From: Prunella strophiata
Taxonomy: Eukaryota; Chordata; Aves; Passeriformes; Prunellidae
Direction: 5' to 3'
NCBI GenBank assembly: GCA_036583965.1
Contig: JAZBQD010000017.1
Coordinates: 24,772,385 to 24,836,384, forward strand
Length of the DNA stretch: 64,000 nucleotides
Shown: positions 60,850-64,000 of the stretch, piece by piece
How the letters are laid out: each line of letters begins with the position of its first letter
Position numbering within the stretch: the stretch's first letter is position 1
The notes under the pieces: generated by a model
What the model was told of the DNA's origin: nothing
What the model saw: the letters and a program-made list of their open reading frames with translations, nothing else
Databases searched by the model: none
Position numbers and translations under genes: made by a program

Positions 60850-63025
60850 TAATGGGGAAGCCAAGAAGGAAAGGTACTCAGCCAAGTCTGGTACTAAAGA
60901 AGATGGAAGAACTGTTGGGAAACATGAAAGTTAGAGGCTGCCTTAGCTGCAGTGACTATAAAGTGGTGTAGGGCAGATCCTAAAAGGAGATAGGAAGGCA
61001 AAAATTGAGACCACAGCCTCTGATGACACAAAAAGCCATTTCCATCTCTTTGGGGGTCTGCCTGGAAGAATGCCATGGGATAAAATCCTGTGGAGAAGAA
61101 GGTTCCAGTAGGGCTGGCTGATATGAAAGGACCATCTCCTCAAGCTCAAGGGAGGTCTGTCCAGACAAGTATGAAATAAAGCAGGATAATCTTCCAGGAG
61201 GCCTGCATGGATGTGCAATGAGCATATTGCTTCTAACAGGAGATGAAATCTTGGAAGGTATGAGAACAGCAACAATAAAGGATTTTACAAGTAAAAAAAC
61301 TGCAAAAGAAAAACAAAGGAAAATATGGGTCTGCTGCTAAATGGAGCATGGGAACTGATGACAAATGACACAGAAAATTCAGAGCCTTCCTAGGCTCAGT
61401 CTTTACTAATTAGATTGGCCTTTAGAAACCAAGGCCTATAAGACCAAAGGAAAAATATGGAAAAAATAATAATTACCCTCAGTGGAGAAGAACTGACTTA
61501 GGGGAAGGTTAAGCATATCTGACATCCATAAATCCATGGGGCCTGAAGGGATGCACCCAGAAGTGCTGAGAGCACTGTTACTACAAGGCCACTCTTGGTT
61601 ACCTTTGAAAGGTGATGGTGATCCCATATTCCTAGAAACAGGGAGAAAGCAAAGATCACTTCTATCTTCAAGAAAGGTGAGTTGGAAATGTGGGGAACTC
61701 CAGGCCACAGAGCCTCACCTCAGTCTCTGGGAGCTGTTGGGAGAAAATCTTCTTGAAACACATTTTCAAACACATGAAGGACAAGAAGTTTATTGAGAGC
61801 AGTCAGCATGTATTTATGAGGGGAAAACACACTTGTCCAACCTGATGGCTTCTACAATGAGATCACTAGCTAGGCAGATAAAATGAGGAGAGAAGCTGAT
61901 GTTCTTTAACTTGACTCCAGTGAAGTCACTCTATCTCTGCCATCACAGACAAGCTGGCAAAGTGAAAGTTAGAAAAGTGGACAATGATATGGATTGAAAG
62001 TGGCTGAGCTGCTGGGCCCAAGGAGTTACTACCAGTGGCTTGAAATCCAATTGGAGGCAAGTCAGTACCTGTGTACCTCAAGGCTCAACACTGGGGCCAA
62101 TACAGCCCAGTAAATACCTTTCACCAATACCCAGCCAATACCTTTTCACCAATGACCTGGGATACTGGCTCAATCCTCAAGAAGTTTGAAGATAACGGAA
62201 AGCTGGGAGGAGTGACTGATAAACGATACGGGTGCAGTGCTCTTCAGACAGACCTAAAGAGGTTGGAAAAATAGGCAGAGAGAAATCTCAGTAAGTTCAG
62301 CACAGGTAACTTACTCCTGGGGAGGAACAACTGAGGCACCAGTACATTCTGGCAGCTAAGAAGCTGGAAGGCAGATTTGCTGAGGAGAACATTTGGGTTC
62401 TGGAAGACTAAGCTGGCCACAGATGAACAGTATGCTCTCAGGTGAAAAAGGCCAACAGCATCCCCAGCTGCATTAAGAAGAGCATTAGCAGCAGGTCAAA
62501 GGTGATCCTTACCTCTACTCAGCCCTGGTGAGGCTGCACCTGAGTGGTCAGTCCAGTTCTGGGCTCCTCAGTAGAAGAAAGGCATGGATTTAACTGAACA
62601 GTGTGAAGTGCAGGACCCAAGAGATAATGAATGAAGGAACAAGAACATTTCCCATATGTGGAGAGGCTCAGAGGTAGGATTATTCACTTTGAAAATAGAA
62701 GACTCAGGGGATTTTATCTATGTGTTTATGCACCTGATGAGAGAGAATGAAGATGAGGGGGCAGATTCTTCTGCATAGTCCGGCTGGCAGAACGAGAGGC
62801 AACTGGCACAAATTAAGACATGAAATACCACCTGACCACAACAAAACGAGTTTTTGCTCTGAAGGTGGTCAAGAACTGGAACAGGTTGTCCAGAAAGGTT
62901 GTGGAATCTCCATCCACGAACTGGACAACCTGCTCTACATGGCCCTGCTTTGAGCAGGGAGGTTGGACCAGATGATCTCAAGAGGTCTTTTCCAGCCCAA
63001 ATTATTCCGTGACTCTAATTTTGTC
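60850..63025 (+). mobile_element. Decayed CR1 LINE, ORF2 RT region to 3' UTR
   Basis: Plus strand. Degenerate ORF2 linker runs from about 60850 to 61460, though the left limit is uncertain. From 61520 DIHKSMGPEGMHPEVLRAL is the start of the reverse transcriptase. Near 62150-62220 come the FTNDLGYW block and KKFEDNGKLGG, where the catalytic FADD box has become FEDN (62185-62196), losing the second catalytic Asp. From about 62520 the ORF2 tail is recognisable (CTCAGCCCTGGTGAGGCTGC), then the 3' UTR GGTTGGACCAGATGATCTCA and AGGTCTTTTCCAGCCCAAAT, ending at TATTCCGTGACTCTA near 63020. A 24-bp tandem duplication (62106-62153) and many stops show it is dead. Confidence 0.9.
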
Positions 63026-64000
63026 CAGTATAGCCCCAAATGTGAGGATCAGCGCCAGAGAGCTCTGTCTTACCATGCTGCATGCACAGCCTTTAAGAAG
63101 TACCTTTAAACCAGAGCTGCTAGAGTGTAATTTAAGTATGATCACTTTAGGAGGTGAGGAGGCCTGTTCCCATCAACCAACCTGGAGCTGTACTATACAG
63201 ATCCCATCTGGACTTGTATGACTATAGGAGTATTTTGACAGAATAACTTAAGTACCAGACCTAGGCCAAATGCTAGAGATTACAAGTATCTTGACAGGTT
63301 CACAGAGCAATTCCTTCCACAACAGCAAGAGAGGAATGGACACACACTTTCACTTCCATCCAACAGCAGAGCCTAGAGACTGGAAACAGATTCAGGGATG
63401 CAGACAGCTTAGGTACATGCCCAGCCAGGTACCTTGGTGAAGGCAAAATATGTCTGACACAGGACAGGTTGCTTTCTCATTGCTGGAAGAGCAAAAGCTA
63501 GTTATCACTGGAAACATTTGTAAATATCTAGCTTGTAGTCTGGGACCACAAATTTAGCAGGTGACAGTTTACATTATTGCAATATGTATCACGCAATAAA
63601 ACTGCAAAGGACTTGTTCAGTTCAAAAATTAAATATTTCAAAAGTCAAACTATTAAAAGAAATGGGGACTGAATTCTCTAAAGGAACAGTATTTTAATAA
63701 GACCTTTAAATCCATTTGTGGCCTCCATAGCTATATATCCCCATGATGCTGAAAGGAGCTACAGTTCATTAGTTGTTACTATTTCCAGTGAGCTTTCATG
63801 GGTTTAACTGCAGGATAAAGCAAGAGTTGAAATAGGTTTCAAAGGTGGCTGCATTTTTTTCCATGATCGCTGCAGCTGCCTGACACAGAACTTTTTGTCA
63901 AAGCAGAAATCCAGTTTTATTGTGCCATGCATAAACAGGGTTTTGTGCACTACAGTAGTACTGGCGTACATCTGACAATCCTACCTGTTCAATAAATTTT

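Larger units (their letters stand above)
47437..64000 (-). other. MOB3B: MOB3B upstream intron (continues beyond the window)
   Basis: At least 16.5 kb of intron on the 5' side of the penultimate exon. The exon with the zinc-ligand cysteines (CEFC...CP region of MOB3 proteins) was not seen, so it must lie to the right. Contents are two adjacent minus-strand CR1 copies (50628-54310), an A-run at 55062-55087, an A-rich tract near 59281-59318 and a plus-strand CR1 (about 60850-63025). Stretches 47437-50627, 54311-60849 and 63026-64000 hold nothing I recognise; a 145-codon frame at 55377-55814 has no known similarity. Confidence 0.8.

Noticed and set aside
47437..64000. Search for an intronless interferon gene or the N-terminal MOB3B exon
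   Set aside because: No frame with the expected Cys pattern or Mob domain N-terminal motif was found in this stretch.

Overview
The window looks like vertebrate nuclear DNA, most likely from a bird (sauropsid). Its dispersed repeats are CR1-type LINEs, in one case ending in the typical ATTCTGTG-like octamers, and the only protein-coding signal I can defend is two short, spliced exons of a conserved animal gene. There are no operons, no prokaryotic gene structure and no rRNA, tRNA or CRISPR array that I can see. A 500-base run of N (20771-21270) marks an assembly gap.

The gene is MOB3B, a MOB-family kinase adaptor, on the minus strand. Its penultimate coding exon (47234-47436) encodes about 67 residues of the Mob domain, including the two zinc-ligand histidines. 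Its terminal coding exon (34511-34540) encodes only nine residues and the stop codon. Both exons have consensus splice sites and compatible phases, with a 12.7 kb intron between them. From 47437 to the right edge the sequence is upstream intron, and the N-terminal exons with the zinc-ligand cysteines must lie beyond the window. The 3' UTR runs leftward from 34510 to an end I cannot fix.

Left part (1-34 kb), downstream of MOB3B: I recognise no protein-coding gene. It holds several CR1 fragments, a CCCTCT hexamer array (291-420), a long GGAA/AAAGG array (7513-8036), and a pyrimidine-rich, CpG-containing block (about 10381-11178). That block ends in an LTR-end-like 98-bp segment with an inverted copy at the left edge of the window. 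At 23.2-24.4 kb there is a promoter-like assembly on the plus strand: an inverted CCAAT box, a TATA box, two tandem splice donors and a roughly 1 kb CpG island with a 24-bp GC-rich minisatellite. This is the best candidate for an unannotated transcription unit.

Right part (34.5-64 kb), MOB3B introns: it holds a 100-bp CR1 tail joined to a 70-bp A-rich tract, two adjacent minus-strand CR1 copies (50.6-54.3 kb; one lacks the reverse-transcriptase core, the other keeps an ORF1 esterase-like remnant), and a decayed plus-strand CR1 (about 60.85-63.03 kb) whose catalytic FADD box is mutated. Small perfect hairpins and short tandem duplications are reported separately. I found no convincing novel multi-gene system.
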